Shown piece after piece: positions 1 to 12,200 of a DNA stretch of 64,000 nucleotides. The notes under the pieces are model-generated. The model saw nothing but the letters and a program-made list of their open reading frames with translations. It was not told the DNA's origin and did not search any database. Both the position numbers and the translations under genes were made by a program. How positions within the stretch are numbered: the stretch's first letter is position 1; every line of letters starts with the position of its first letter. The DNA is taken from the NCBI GenBank assembly GCA_027627225.1, contig CM051036.1, forward strand, positions 40,186,926-40,250,925, written 5' to 3'. Origin of the DNA: Congeria kusceri (Eukaryota > Mollusca > Bivalvia > Myida > Dreissenidae).

Positions 1-790
1 AGTAAATGACAGACTCGAAAATGTGATCGTTAAAGGAGATGGATCACTAAAAAGCACACTCAAGGATCTATTGTGTGAATGGAGGATGAACTGTTAAAAT
101 CCGTAGTAAAATATTGAAATCTTAGAAGGAAAAATATTTGAGGGAAATCAAGAGATAGACAAAATGAAAATAGAAGTGAAAACATTGGGAAAATGCATCG
201 ATGACAAAGAGAGCAAACCGAAAACTTGAATAAGCAGATCGAACGAAATGAAAGAGAAGGAAAGAAATTCGAAAACGAATCCGAACAGTACAGTAGGCGG
301 AACAATATCAAAATAAAGGGCATAGAGGACAATAATTCAAGAGAAACAGCCATTGAGACCATGAAAAAGGTAATAAACCTAATGAATGACAACCGGATAT
401 ATAAGCTTACCATGAATGACATCGACGTTGCCCATAGACATCCCAACAAGAACAACACAAATCGATATTTCATTGTTCGATTTGTGTGCCGACACGTGAA
501 AAAATGAGTTTATGCGAAACAAGAGAATGCTAATTAAACATGGGATATTCATCAATGAAGACCTTACAAAAATAAATCTTCACGTACTGATGTGCATTAA
601 AAAGAAGACGACAGATGAAGTGCAGGAAGCATGGACGGTGAATGGCAAACTTTTCTATAAAAACTTCTCAGACAAGGTAAAAATCGTTACCTATGAGGAG
701 TACGAACATGGGATTGACCTGCCATGGCCAAAATCGGGGACTAACGACAACGGCACATCTGCTGCTAAAAGCGACACAAAGTCAAAATAG
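1..790 (+). pseudogene. LINE (L1-type) ORF1 remnant, frameshifted
   Basis: Reading the + strand in shifting frames gives an ORF1p-like protein. A charged coiled-coil stretch (about 120-270) is followed by EQYSRRNNIKIKGI (about 280-320), the hallmark at the coiled-coil/RRM boundary of L1-type ORF1 proteins. The RRM-like part ends near 504, and a C-terminal part (FINEDLTKINLHVLMC, then EAWTVNGKLFYKNF) runs in another frame to the stop at 788-790. At least two frameshifts (near 210 and 504) and stops before 230 break it, so it is a dead copy. The 5' end lies outside the window. In L1 elements this protein is the RNA-binding chaperone. It probably belongs with the ORF2 remnant at 4981-8648, although about 4.2 kb of non-coding DNA separates them. 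Confidence 0.75.
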
Positions 791-1700
791 ACGACCGGCG
801 TCCTCTTCCTTTGATGAACAGTATAGACAGATATTAAAAATCTCCTTGTGCAGACCGTAATTTTCATCGATAATGGGTTAGACTTTGCATAATTTAAGAG
901 TGTATATCTGCGCTTTAGTCCTGTATTCAGAATAGGTCAATGCATTTGCTATTCTGGCTAAATATAAACATTTGACACTGTGTACAGGTATGTTTGAAAC
1001 AGTTTTTGACCTCTGCGTATAAATGAATACAAATAAAATACACCAGTCGAACTTAATGACCTATACAAAAGACAACTGATATAAGACAATCATTATGTTA
1101 AACGTAACCCACGCACTTAAAGTGTGTATGTACGATCTTTCATATAAATTATTTTCAAAATAAACAGATGAAAGTGACAATAAAACTTAAAATTAAACTG
1201 GAAAACATAAAAATAAGTGAACGAAATCAATAAGTACTGGTGTCGACGTTTGCACAGTTTATTGGTGTTGTGTAACCTAAACCAACTGTCAAGTCAACGT
1301 ATATACATGTATTTGAGTTTCCGCTTGTACAGACGAAAACTATTTGGTTATTAAAAACTAGCTTATTGTGCATTTAAAAGCAATGTTTGTTCTTAACTGT
1401 TATTCTATTATAAATATAAATATATGTTAATTAACATTAGTTTGTTAATTATACTTATGCTCCTATATCTGTCGTGAGATCTTACATACACACTTTAAAT
1501 ACGTTTTAATGACCTTACTTTTAAGACAACCTTTGTCAATAAACGTTTACTTTAATTATCTCAACGGCTTAACGTTAAAGCTACTGTCCCTTAAATTAAT
1601 TGCTACATTTGCTACATACACATTTTTTTAACGGGAGCGGAAAAATATCCTACTTTTCTAGTGTGAATTTTTTCTTGCATTTTCGATTTCGTTAGCAAGA
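791..1700. other. AT-rich non-coding stretch
   Basis: AT-rich sequence after the ORF1 remnant. I see no coding similarity, RNA gene or clear repeat here. It may be the ORF1-ORF2 spacer of the LINE or unrelated intergenic DNA. Confidence 0.4.
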
Positions 1701-1739
1701 ACACTGCTAACACCCTAGATCTAATATTAAATAAACACA

Positions 1740-2400
1740 GTTTGGAAACTTCTTAGATCTGACTATCTTGCATTTCGCTTTTCTGGCAAGAACTAGTCAA
1801 TTTGATCGTTTGTAATACTATTCGTATGTCAACCCATATATGTTTGCTGTTTTTGCTGGGGGCTTTTCTTCACTCATGCACTGATTAATAAACAAATATT
1901 ATAATTAACACGGTTTGGAATTTTTTCTTTAGATCTGACTATCTTGCACTTCGCTTTTCTGGCAAGAACTAGTCAATTAGATCGTTTGTTATACTATTCG
2001 TATGTTAACTCATATATGTTTGCTGTTTTTGCTGTTCTTTTTTCTTCACGCATGCAATGATTTATAAACAAAAATGACAGAAGTTGAATTAATGTCGTTT
2101 ATATGTAACGTCGAAAGGGTTTTAAACTAATTAAGTTCAAATGTATGTTTATATCGCCATGCATGTAACGAATTGCAAGTAATATCCAAAGATTCTGATG
2201 TAATATTTTTATTGTCAAAACAACCCACATTTGTTTAGTTTGAGTCTCCAGATTAAAACCTACGATGTATCTCGTTTTTTTATGGCAAGAAAAGGTGAAT
2301 TAGATCGTGGGTTTACTGTTTGTATGTACATTCATATATGTATGCTGTTGTTGCTGTTTTGTTCTCCACGCATGCACCGATTTATAAGCAACGGCAAGGA
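1740..2400. repeat. Tandem repeat, about 176 bp, three units
   Basis: AGATCTGACTATCTTGCA starts at 1755 and again at 1931. In both copies it is followed by the same TTCGCTTTTCTGGCAAGAAC stretch and a shared run ending in a TTTGCTG-rich segment, so the period is about 176 bp. A third, diverged unit covers about 2260-2400 (GGCAAGAAAAGGTGAATTAG, then CATATATGTATGCTG and CACGCATGCACCGATTTATA). No protein is encoded. Confidence 0.65.
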
Positions 2401-3690
2401 ACGATAATTTAATGCTGTTAATGGTACTATTTTGCGCACTTACACATTGGTATGTTTTTATGTGTCCAAGTGTATAATATTCTACTAACAAATATTAAAG
2501 GAAGTCGCCCCCTATAGCTGTTTATAATACTAAACTAAACTTTTGTTTTGTCCTCAGTATGTTATTTCCGACATTTTTACACAGGACTATATCGCTTGCG
2601 TTGGCAACGACAGCCTAATACTTTAAGGGAAAAGTATTTTTAACTCAATATTTTGAATAGCGAAACGCACGTATATCAATTTGCTTTTTTGTTTTGCTTA
2701 TAAACCATTAGTTTATTACAAACTATACATTGTATATGCATTAAATATTTACACATTTCTTTTCAATCCTATGTAAATAAAGACACTTTTTAATAGCAAA
2801 AGCAGCAACATTTTATACGTACCTTAACTATGTATGGGATTTTTTCAACCCTAGTTGATAAACACGATTACTAGCACAAGAACAAGCTGCCAAATGATGC
2901 CCAGTTGCAACGTGATTATATGCCTTGAAATGCCCTTTGTAATATACATATTATTGGTACAAAAACAAACTATGAAATGCTTTCTCAGCAGAAGCACTCT
3001 TGGATACAAGTTTACTCTGTATATGTCTCTTTGCAATCCTATGTCATATACATTATGCTTTTGTACTAGTATTAGAACAAGTTGTAAAATACTGTTCAGC
3101 TACAATATGCTTATATCATTGTATGTATATACAAAAACATTTGTCTACACTGTGATATAAAATCGTTAAGTAAAAAATGCTTGCTTTTGATAACCTATTT
3201 ATAACCTGTTTATGATAACCACTGGCTAGAGTCTTTTTTGGTTTAAAATATAATATCTTTAACATAAGCGTTTAGCTATGTATGAACTATAATTATTACA
3301 TATCCATATGGAAAGTAAATTTGTAAAACGTAACTTACACTTTTGCGAAAATGAAGGCATTAAGACACATACACATTAAGCTTATTAAAAAAAATAACAA
3401 TAACTTCGTTATACTTTTATTCTTTCTTTGTAATCATGTGTACAACATATACATGTATATGACACGTTAAACAAAAACAAATTAAACCTTTGAAAATACA
3501 TCGTGAACTAACACATGAACTAAACTACGGCGAAAGTGTAATATAATTGTACATTATTGTGTATATTGTGCCACACGAGTAAAATATACTTTTTTGTTGA
3601 CGTTGTACAACGAAAGACTACAAAATATTTTGGTTAACTATTACTGTTTTATGTTGTTTACAATGCGAAAAAAGATAGCTGACATTAAAT
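2401..3690. other. AT-rich non-coding stretch
   Basis: Low-complexity AT-rich DNA. Short open frames here resemble no protein I know. A weakly repeated segment (about 2860-2960 against 3050-3130) shares words such as AGAACAAG and CTACAA. Nothing else can be supported. Confidence 0.4.
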
Positions 3691-3699
3691 CGACCAAAG

Positions 3700-4720
3700 T
3701 GCAATGCTACTTAAGTAAATGACTATTGTATCGTGTGTAAGCTTTTTATGTAAATACAATACGCTATAACATGTGGTAGAATAAGGTATATGTTTTATAT
3801 GTTGAATGGTGCAACATTGTGTTTTGTTCGAGATACACCTAACTCACGATTCACTAACAGTAGCAATTAGATAAACACTATTTAGTTTTTTTGCGCTTGT
3901 AACATAAAATTATATAATATATTCGATATAAAACATAAATAAAATTACAATGAATATTGTAGCATGTGTACAATGAATATTGTATCATGTGTAAGCATTT
4001 TTGTAAATACATTACGCTAACATACGTTTTATATGTTGAATGGTGCAACATTGTGTTTTGTTCAAGATAAACCTAACTCACGATTCACTTACACTGGTAA
4101 TTAGTATTTTGTTAGAGATAAACCAATGTTAGGGGTCACTTACACTCGTAATTAGATAAACACTATTTAGATTTTTACGCTGGTAACATACAGTTATCTA
4201 ATATATTCGATATAAAACATAAGCAAAAATTACTAATTTATATACAATTAATATTTTATCATGTGTAAGTTAGTTTTTTTGGTAAATACATTGCTTTAAC
4301 ATATGGTAGAATAACGTATATTTTTATATGTTGAATGGTGCAACATTGTGTTTTGTTCGAGATAAACCTATCTTAGGGTTCACTTACACTTGTAATTAGA
4401 TAAACACTCTCTAGAATTTTACGCTGGTAACATAGAATTATAAAATATATTCGATATAAAACAGAAGGAAAATTACTACAGTTTATAAACAATGAATATC
4501 GTATCATGTGTAAGCTTTTTGTAAATACATTACGCTAACATATGGTAGAATGGAGTATAATGTTGTTTATATGTTGAATGGTGCAACATTGTGTTTTGTT
4601 CGAGATACACCTATCTTAGTGTTAAATTACACTTGTAATTAGATAAACACTATTTAGTTTTTTACGCTGGTAACATAAATTTATACAATATATTCCAGAT
4701 AAAAAATGATTAAAAGTATT
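3700..4720. repeat. Degenerate tandem array, 4 units of about 235-295 bp
   Basis: The word ATGTTGAATGGTGCAACATT begins at about 3799, 4033, 4328 and 4571. Each time it is followed by GTGTTTTGTTC(G/A)AGATA, a block ending TTAGATAAACACT, and a block containing ACGCTGGTAACATA and TATTCGATATAAAACA. The units differ by small indels. The array ends about 260 bp before the first recognisable ORF2 codons of the LINE, so it could be an L1 promoter-like monomer array or an independent satellite. Confidence 0.7.
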
Positions 4721-4980
4721 GAATATAATTTTTTTTCATTAATAGCGCTATAACATGTTCAGAACAGAATTAATTCGCAATCCTAGTCACACATTACATG
4801 TACACTCACACATTACACTTTTTACAGTTTTATTTCTAAGAAAGCTGTTTTAACACTAATATGTTTTTCTATAAAGTTTGCGGATGGGACAAGATTTTGT
4901 TAAACATCTATACGACATACATACATAACATCAATACAGCTATCGATTTAAATAATAAAATATATAAAATCAACACTCAA

Positions 4981-7900
4981 TATGTCATTTAGTATATGCA
5001 GTTTTAATGTTAAAGGTATATCGTCATCATATTAAATTGGCTTAGGGAAAATAAATATTCAATCTGTTTCTTACAAGAAATTCACTATGATAAATCGAAC
5101 AACACGTCAAGCTGGCATAGCGAATGGAAAGGAGATCTTTACTTGAGTGGAAATAGTACAAACTCTAGTACTTAACCCTAAACTCATACAATACCAGGAA
5201 ATTATAGAAGGCCGAATGCAAAAATTGACAATAGAAATAAATGATAAAACCGTTGTTCTTATTAACGTATATGGCCCTAATACCGACAGTGTTGATTTTT
5301 TTTAACACTTTAGAAACTATTATACGTGATCATAATGACCAGTCGCTTATCATTGGATGTGATTTCAATACAGTTATAAATTATAAGCTCGACAAATTAA
5401 ATGGTCGGGATAATACACATAAAAAGTGCTCAAGCAAAATTAACGAGATTCTCGAAAACTACGACATTTGGCGTGTACAAAACCCGGACGAAAATAATTC
5501 ACTTGGTGCTCTAAAACAAAGCAGCATTTTTTTATCCCGCCTCGACTACTTTCTTTTATAAAACAGTCTAATCAATTTTACCAAAACGCGCAGCATCGTT
5601 CCAGGCTTTAAATCCGACAATTCACTTGTAAACGTTTCGATTGATTTCATTCAAAACAAGAAAGGACCAGGTTGTTTCAAAATGAACAATCAATATTTAT
5701 TGGAAACTGATTATCAAAATACTACTAAACAATCAATTTTAGAAATCGCATCCTTGAATAAAAATTATAACCCAAACACATTAAGGGAAACAATTAAAGG
5801 TTGAATTAGAGACGAAACCATAAAGTATTCAATCAAAGCAAAACGATTTCACGACAATATTGAACAAAATTTACAAAAAGGATAACAGAATTGGAATCAG
5901 CCTTGATTATAACACCAGATGACGTTAATATATTACACGATTTAAGCGAAACTAAGCACAAATTTGATAAGCAGACTGAGGAAAAAATAAAAGGAATTAT
6001 TCTTAGATCTAAAGCAGAATGGGTTCGAAAAAAATTTTTTTTTTTGCTCACCTGGAAAAGAAAAAGGCCGAAGCTAAAACGATACAACACATTTTATCAA
6101 TTAACAATGAAGTTATTACCGACCAAGTGAAAATATCCGAAACGGTGAAACTTTTTATGGAAAACTATACCACAAAGACAGCCGCAGCGATGACAATAGC
6201 CAAGAAAAGTTGTTCAACAACAATTTTAACGTTATCGATCCAGAAAATATCGCAATGAAAATAAATATTTATCCGAATATCAATGTGCGCTGGCATTAAA
6301 AGAAATGAAAAATAATAAAAGCACAGGATCAGACGGAATTTAAACAGAGTTTTATACAATATTTTGCAATGATATTAAACTTTTCTTAAAAACTCACTTA
6401 ATTATTCATTTGATAACAATGGTTTAACCGAGCTCCAGAAACAAAGTATAATAACACTGCTACCCCAAAAAGATAAATACCTGCTTTCCATTTATAACTG
6501 GAGACCTATATCCTTACGAAATATTGACTACAAAATAGCATCGAAAGCAATTGCGAATAGAATTAAAACGCTTTTAAACGATATTATTAATACAGACCAA
6601 ACGGGCTTTATAAAAGGCAGATACATAGGTGGAAACGATAGAATCCTAGAAGAAGTCATAGAGAAAATTAATGAGAACAATGAACCTGGGCTTATATTCT
6701 TTTCAGATTTTAATAAAACATTTGATAGTTTAGATCACACTTATATGTTTAAATGTCTAACAAAATTTGGTTTTAGCAATTTTACTGTAAACTGGATAAA
6801 ACTGTTCTATCAGGATGCAACATCAAGCATAATAAATAACGGGTATATGTCTGACTTCTTTCCAATTAAATGAGGGGTACGTAAAGGCTGTCCGTTATCT
6901 CCCTACCTATTTATTATATGCACAGAATTATTACCTATTAAAATAAGAAACAACAGCGATATTAAAGGCGTTTCAATTAATAACATTGATATCAAACAGA
7001 CTCGTTTTGCAGATGACACTTGCTTTATGCTTAATGGTGGTCAGAAATCATTTGAAACATTAGTCAGCACTCTAGACGACTTTGGCTCCATCTCCGGATT
7101 CACTTTAAACACAAGTAAAGGCAATTTTCTTAAAATAGGTTCTTTGGTAAAAAAAGATATTCACTTTACAAAACATGAAAAATTCCACAGGAGTTCAAAC
7201 CACGCTACTTCATTAGGCATCACATTCAGCAATAATACACATAACATGATAGAACCTACAAGAAAAAACTACATCCTTTGACAATTGTTTATTTAGATGG
7301 AAAAAAAAGGAAACTATCGCTGGTAGGAAAAATTGTTGTACTGAAATCATTCGCACTCCCAAAACTTGTTTATCCACTTACTGAATTCAAAAATCCATCT
7401 ACAGATACTCTCAAACATATAAAAGAACAAAGTTACAAATTTCTTTGGGACAGTAAGCCTGACAAAATAGCAAGAAATCAAATAATTCAAGATTATGCCG
7501 ACGGCGGTTTAAAAATGTTGGACATTTAATGTTTTATGCACGCACTTAAATCAAGCTGAATTAAACGTCTACTACATCAAAACGATTCAAAAATTGTTAA
7601 AGTATACAAAACTATGATAAGTCACATTGGGGGTCCACTTTTGTATTTAGACGCTAACAATATCGCACATTTAAATATACAATCAAAATGTCTAGAAGAT
7701 GTTATTCACGGATGGGTATGTGCAAATTATAAACAAAACAACTCAGTGGGGAAACAAATAATATGGAATAACAAATACCTTACAGACGTTAATAAGAAAA
7801 CATTCTTCTTTCTTTTCTAGGCAAAAGGTATTCAACATTTGGAACACTTGTTTAATTATAGAAACGGAGCTTTCTATACTTTCGATGAAATTCTAACTCT

Positions 7901-8648
7901 GTATGGTTTAAATAAAGGTGACTATCTAAAGTATTACTCTCTAATAACATCAATTCCGAACGACCTGAAAATAGCCCTTATTAATGGAAATTTATCATAT
8001 ACTCCACCCGAATTTCTTATTAACAAAATTACAGAAACGACAAAAGCTTGTAAGCTAATATATAAATGATTGATTTTCAAAAGCAAACCTGAAACTATCA
8101 AGCAAATAGAAAAGTGGAAAAACAATTTAAACCTAACCGATGTGAACAGCAAAAATATTTGTATACAACCAGCAAAATTAACAGTAGATACGAAATTAAG
8201 AAATTTCCAGTATAAGTATATAATGGGGATTATACCAAACAACAAGTTTTTGTTTAAATGTAGGATAACACCCTCTAACCTATGTGACTTCTGTTTTATG
8301 AGTATTGATTCAAATATCCACCTGTTTTGGGAGTGCCAACATATACAGCATTTTTGGTTTTGTTTAAAAACATACACACAAGCTACTGTTAAACTCGATG
8401 TTAATGTAGAACTGAATTATAAAACAATTTCCTTTTGTAATATAAGAAACGGTAATCCATGTACTGAAAATTGTACACATTTCATAATACTTCTAGCAAA
8501 GTACTTCATTTTCAAATGTAAGTATGAAAGAGCCTTACCAAATATCATATCATTTAATACTTACTTTAATTACAAAATAAAGATTGATGACACGATAGCA
8601 TCCTTAAAAATAAGACTGAAGAATTCCGAAAGAGATGGGGCTTTCTGA
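4981..8648 (+). pseudogene. LINE (L1-type) ORF2 remnant: endonuclease + reverse transcriptase
   Basis: Scattered frames on the + strand reconstruct an L1-type ORF2. The endonuclease domain opens with SFSICSFNVKGI at 4984, then CFLQEIHYD (near 5070), LINVYGPNTDS (near 5260) and LIIGCDFNTVIN (near 5350). The reverse transcriptase includes YNWRPISLRNIDYKIASKA (about 6490-6550), QTGFIKGRYIGGNDR (6600), FSDFNKTFDSLDH (6705), an in-frame stop before GVRKGCPLSPYLF (6870-6910), and the catalytic FADD at about 7005. The C-terminal part runs through KLSLVGKIVVLKSFALPKL and a CDFC...HLFWEC zinc-knuckle-like segment (about 8280-8340) to the stop near 8646. Many stops and frameshifts make it inactive. K for A in the DFxKAFD motif is a further lesion. 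Confidence 0.85.
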
Positions 8649-8779
8649 CAAATTAGATTCAAGCTATTCAGATATCTATTCCCATCTGCAAACACCTATG
8701 TCCATCAAATCGCAATATTTTTTTATTTTTTTTTCTTGTTTTCATCACATACATGCATATCCATGCATACACTGTATTT

Positions 8780-8850
8780 TTAATGATACTTTCTACGCCC
8801 ACACACACACAAACACACACATGAACACACACACACACAGGCACACTCAA
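8780..8850. repeat. (CA)n microsatellite
   Basis: Interrupted ACACAC tracts just downstream of the LINE ORF2 remnant. They may mark the decayed 3' tail of the element. From 8850 to 9213 the sequence is AT-rich with no recognisable feature. Confidence 0.7.
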
Positions 8851-9213
8851 ATCCACTGTACACAACGCTATAAAATGTATAATAGTTAATTTAATGTATA
8901 AAATTGTTTAAAAATACTATTGTTACGCGTGAAATATGAATCACTGTTGATGTTAGTATGTATATGTGTATATAAAATATAATGGATGTATATATATTGG
9001 GAAGAAATCAAACTTGGAAAAAAGATGTATTTACAGATTGGCAACTTTGCGATTTTCAGATTGTTTTTGTAACACATTCTAAACTTTAAAATTACTATAT
9101 TTTAAACAGCGAATTAACCGTCCTGACACAGAAATATATTAGATAATGCTGTGTCGTTAATGACAAATCGCCAACTGATATGGGTCAAATTAATGAGGAG
9201 TTGAAATGCAATC

Positions 9214-12200
9214 TCAGCAGAATTTAAAAAATATTCCAGTCACAATGAATATAACAATCGGGTACAGAACCGCTATCGTTGCTCCTAATGCAGACTTTGT
9301 TCTTTCCGTTTGCTTTAGGGTAGTGTGCGATTCGTCCGATTCTTCGGGATTCTCCGTCGTGACATTGGACAGTCCTAATGTTTTGTCCTTGTGCGGTGTT
9401 TCTTGTGGCCTTTCATCTGGTCGATGTGTGCTCGTACCATAAATTCTTAATGACGAAACATTGACATTGAGGAGTTTCCCATCTGAAATGTTAGTAATAC
9501 TCATGTATGCGCCGATGATTAAATGACATTAATACTGTGTATACACGATCACAAATACTCTTTTTATTGGAAGTAAGAGAAGAAATAAAAAAAAGTGACG
9601 GCCGCAAATGCGCTACAAATTTAATATAAAAAAAAACATGTTTGTTTAGATTAATTAGGAACAAGAAACGTGGAAATTCCACGACAACCAAATTTTTCAA
9701 ATGCAATGCCTAATAGTTAGTACTATACTAAAACTAGAAACGTGGCCACGATATATAAGCTACGTACCCACCAACTTTTATGAAATATGTTAAGCCAAAC
9801 TAAAGTTATTGACCAAAAAACTATTTCAGTAACATTGACCTCGATCCCACCCACACCATATTCAATCCCAAGTAAGGTCTCCCATGAAGGTATCAATGTA
9901 TGAAGGTTCAGTATAATAACTCAATTCGTTCTCCAGATATTGAGCGGAAACCATTTTTCAATTTTTAGTAATAGTGACCTTGACCTTCACCCCAACCACC
10001 CCATATGCAATCCCAAGTAGGGTCTTGCAATAAGGTATTTATGTATGAAGTTTCCTTACAAAAGCCTAATTAGTTTTCTAGTTATTGAGCAAATCCCGTT
10101 TTTCTATTTTTAGTAATGGTGACCTTTTTTGACCCCACCCCACCCCAAACAACCCATATGCAATCGCAAGCGAGGTCTCAAATATATGGTATCTATGTAT
10201 TAAGTTTCATTAAAATATTTCAAATGGTTCTCCAGTTATTGAACGGAAACCATATTTATATATTTTTAGTAATCGTGACCTTGACCTTAACTCGAAACTT
10301 TTTATATTTAATACCAAGAGAGGTTTTAATATAAGGTATCTTTAAATTAAGTTTCATTACAATGTCTCAATTCGTTCTTGAGTTATTGAGCGGAAACCAT
10401 ATTTCTATTTAAAGTTTCGGTGACCATGACCCCACCCACCCCATATGCAATCCCAAGCAAGGTCTTGTGATATAAGGTATCTACGAATTTAAGTTTCATT
10501 AAAATATATCTCGAGTCATGGTGCGGAAATCGTTTTTCTATTTTCAGTAAAGGTGACCTTGACCTTGATCCCACCCACCTCATATGCAATCCCATGCGAG
10601 GTCTTGATATTAGTATCTATGCACGAAGTCGCATTAAAAATCTAAATTCGTTTTCGAGTTATTGAGCGAAAACCGTTTTTCTATTTTTAGTAACGGTGAC
10701 CTTGACCGTGACCCCACCCACCCCATATGCAATCCCAAGCGAGGTACTGATATAAGGTATCTATGAATGAAGTCTCATTACAATATCTCAATTCATTTTC
10801 GAGTTATTGAGCGGAAACCGTTTCTCTATTTTTAATAACGGTGACATTTACCTAGACCCCACCTACCCATATGCAATCCCAAGCGAGGTCTTGATACAAG
10901 GTATCTACGTGTGAAGTTTCATTAAAATATCTAAATTCGATCTCGAGTTATTGAGCGGAAACCCCAGTTTGACGCCGCCCGCCATAAAACCAACGACATA
11001 CCCCAATATAATAACCCAATTAAAAAAAAATTGGTTAAAAATAGTAAAACTTGATTTCGTTAAGGTTAATCGTGCATTACCTGCAACGTCAATGTTGACT
11101 GTCCATAACCCTATTGCGTTTTCACCCCAGAAATTAACGGATCTCATCAAGACATTCGTTATCTTGTCTTCTGAGCTCATTTGACCTTCTTGTACAAGAA
11201 TCGACCTAGTCCCACTAGGGGACGCCACATGCACACTGGTCAAGTTGGGATTTGACGTCTGACACGTGATTGAGACCAGAACTTGTTCAACCGTTGATAC
11301 ACAATGGGAGGTATCAACGCAAGTGTTGTCAAACACGAACAAACATGATGTGTCACTGCATCTAAATAAATAAAACGCCAATAATACGGTATGAGAACTG
11401 TTCCAATTTTTTTTACACCTACACTGGTGGTCATACAGAACAGGATTTAGCATAAACGCGTCAAATTAGTTTTTTTTTTTTTCAGTTGAATATTAAGAAT
11501 TAAGGTCGATTTAAACAATAAGCTACGACACATAGTATTCTTTAGCAAACAATAGTGCAAACATTGAAGGAAGATAAATATACAATCGAACATATACCGT
11601 TTCTGGAGCTGATATGTCTCTGTGATTGGTAACAAGTGTTCTACTGTCGTCCAAGATTTGGCTAGAGATACAGCCTTCTCCGCATTTATTAAGCCAAATC
11701 CAAACACGGCATGAACTGTAATTTATTTGGATTGCATTATCGATAATCTAGTGTATGCATTACAACGATGTGCTTGGAGTGCAGTACAATCAAATTAAGC
11801 ACATTTAACAAATTAACAAATAAAGCACAGTTACACCGCGAAAACCGAACGGCATCGGGACTGGGTTTAGGTTTATTTTCTTGAAATTCGATTATTTCTA
11901 ATAAATGTTATGCCAAGCTTGATGTCTTAATATACAATTACGCGTTAACATACTCTTTTTCTTTTGGTTTTGTAATTATATTGTATGAATAACAAATTAA
12001 ATGTGGTACCTGTTTTTGAAAAAAACAACACAATCAGTGCAAAACGCAAGTTATTTATATACTGTTAAATAATAGTATGCTTACAATATTTTCCAGCTGC
12101 GTTTGATTTAAAGTTGGACAATTCACTTGTCAGCTGCTCGTGTTCAGATGATTGTACCACTATGTGCATCATGTCTCGCCAAGTAAGGTCTGGACTGTAA

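Noticed and set aside
2855..3160. Plus-strand open frame of 101 codons
   Set aside because: AT-rich composition, hydrophobic low-complexity translation, overlapping open frame on the other strand and no similarity.
9206..9442. Plus-strand open frame of 78 codons
   Set aside because: It is antisense to the last coding exon of subtilase A, whose P-domain end and membrane anchor are clear.
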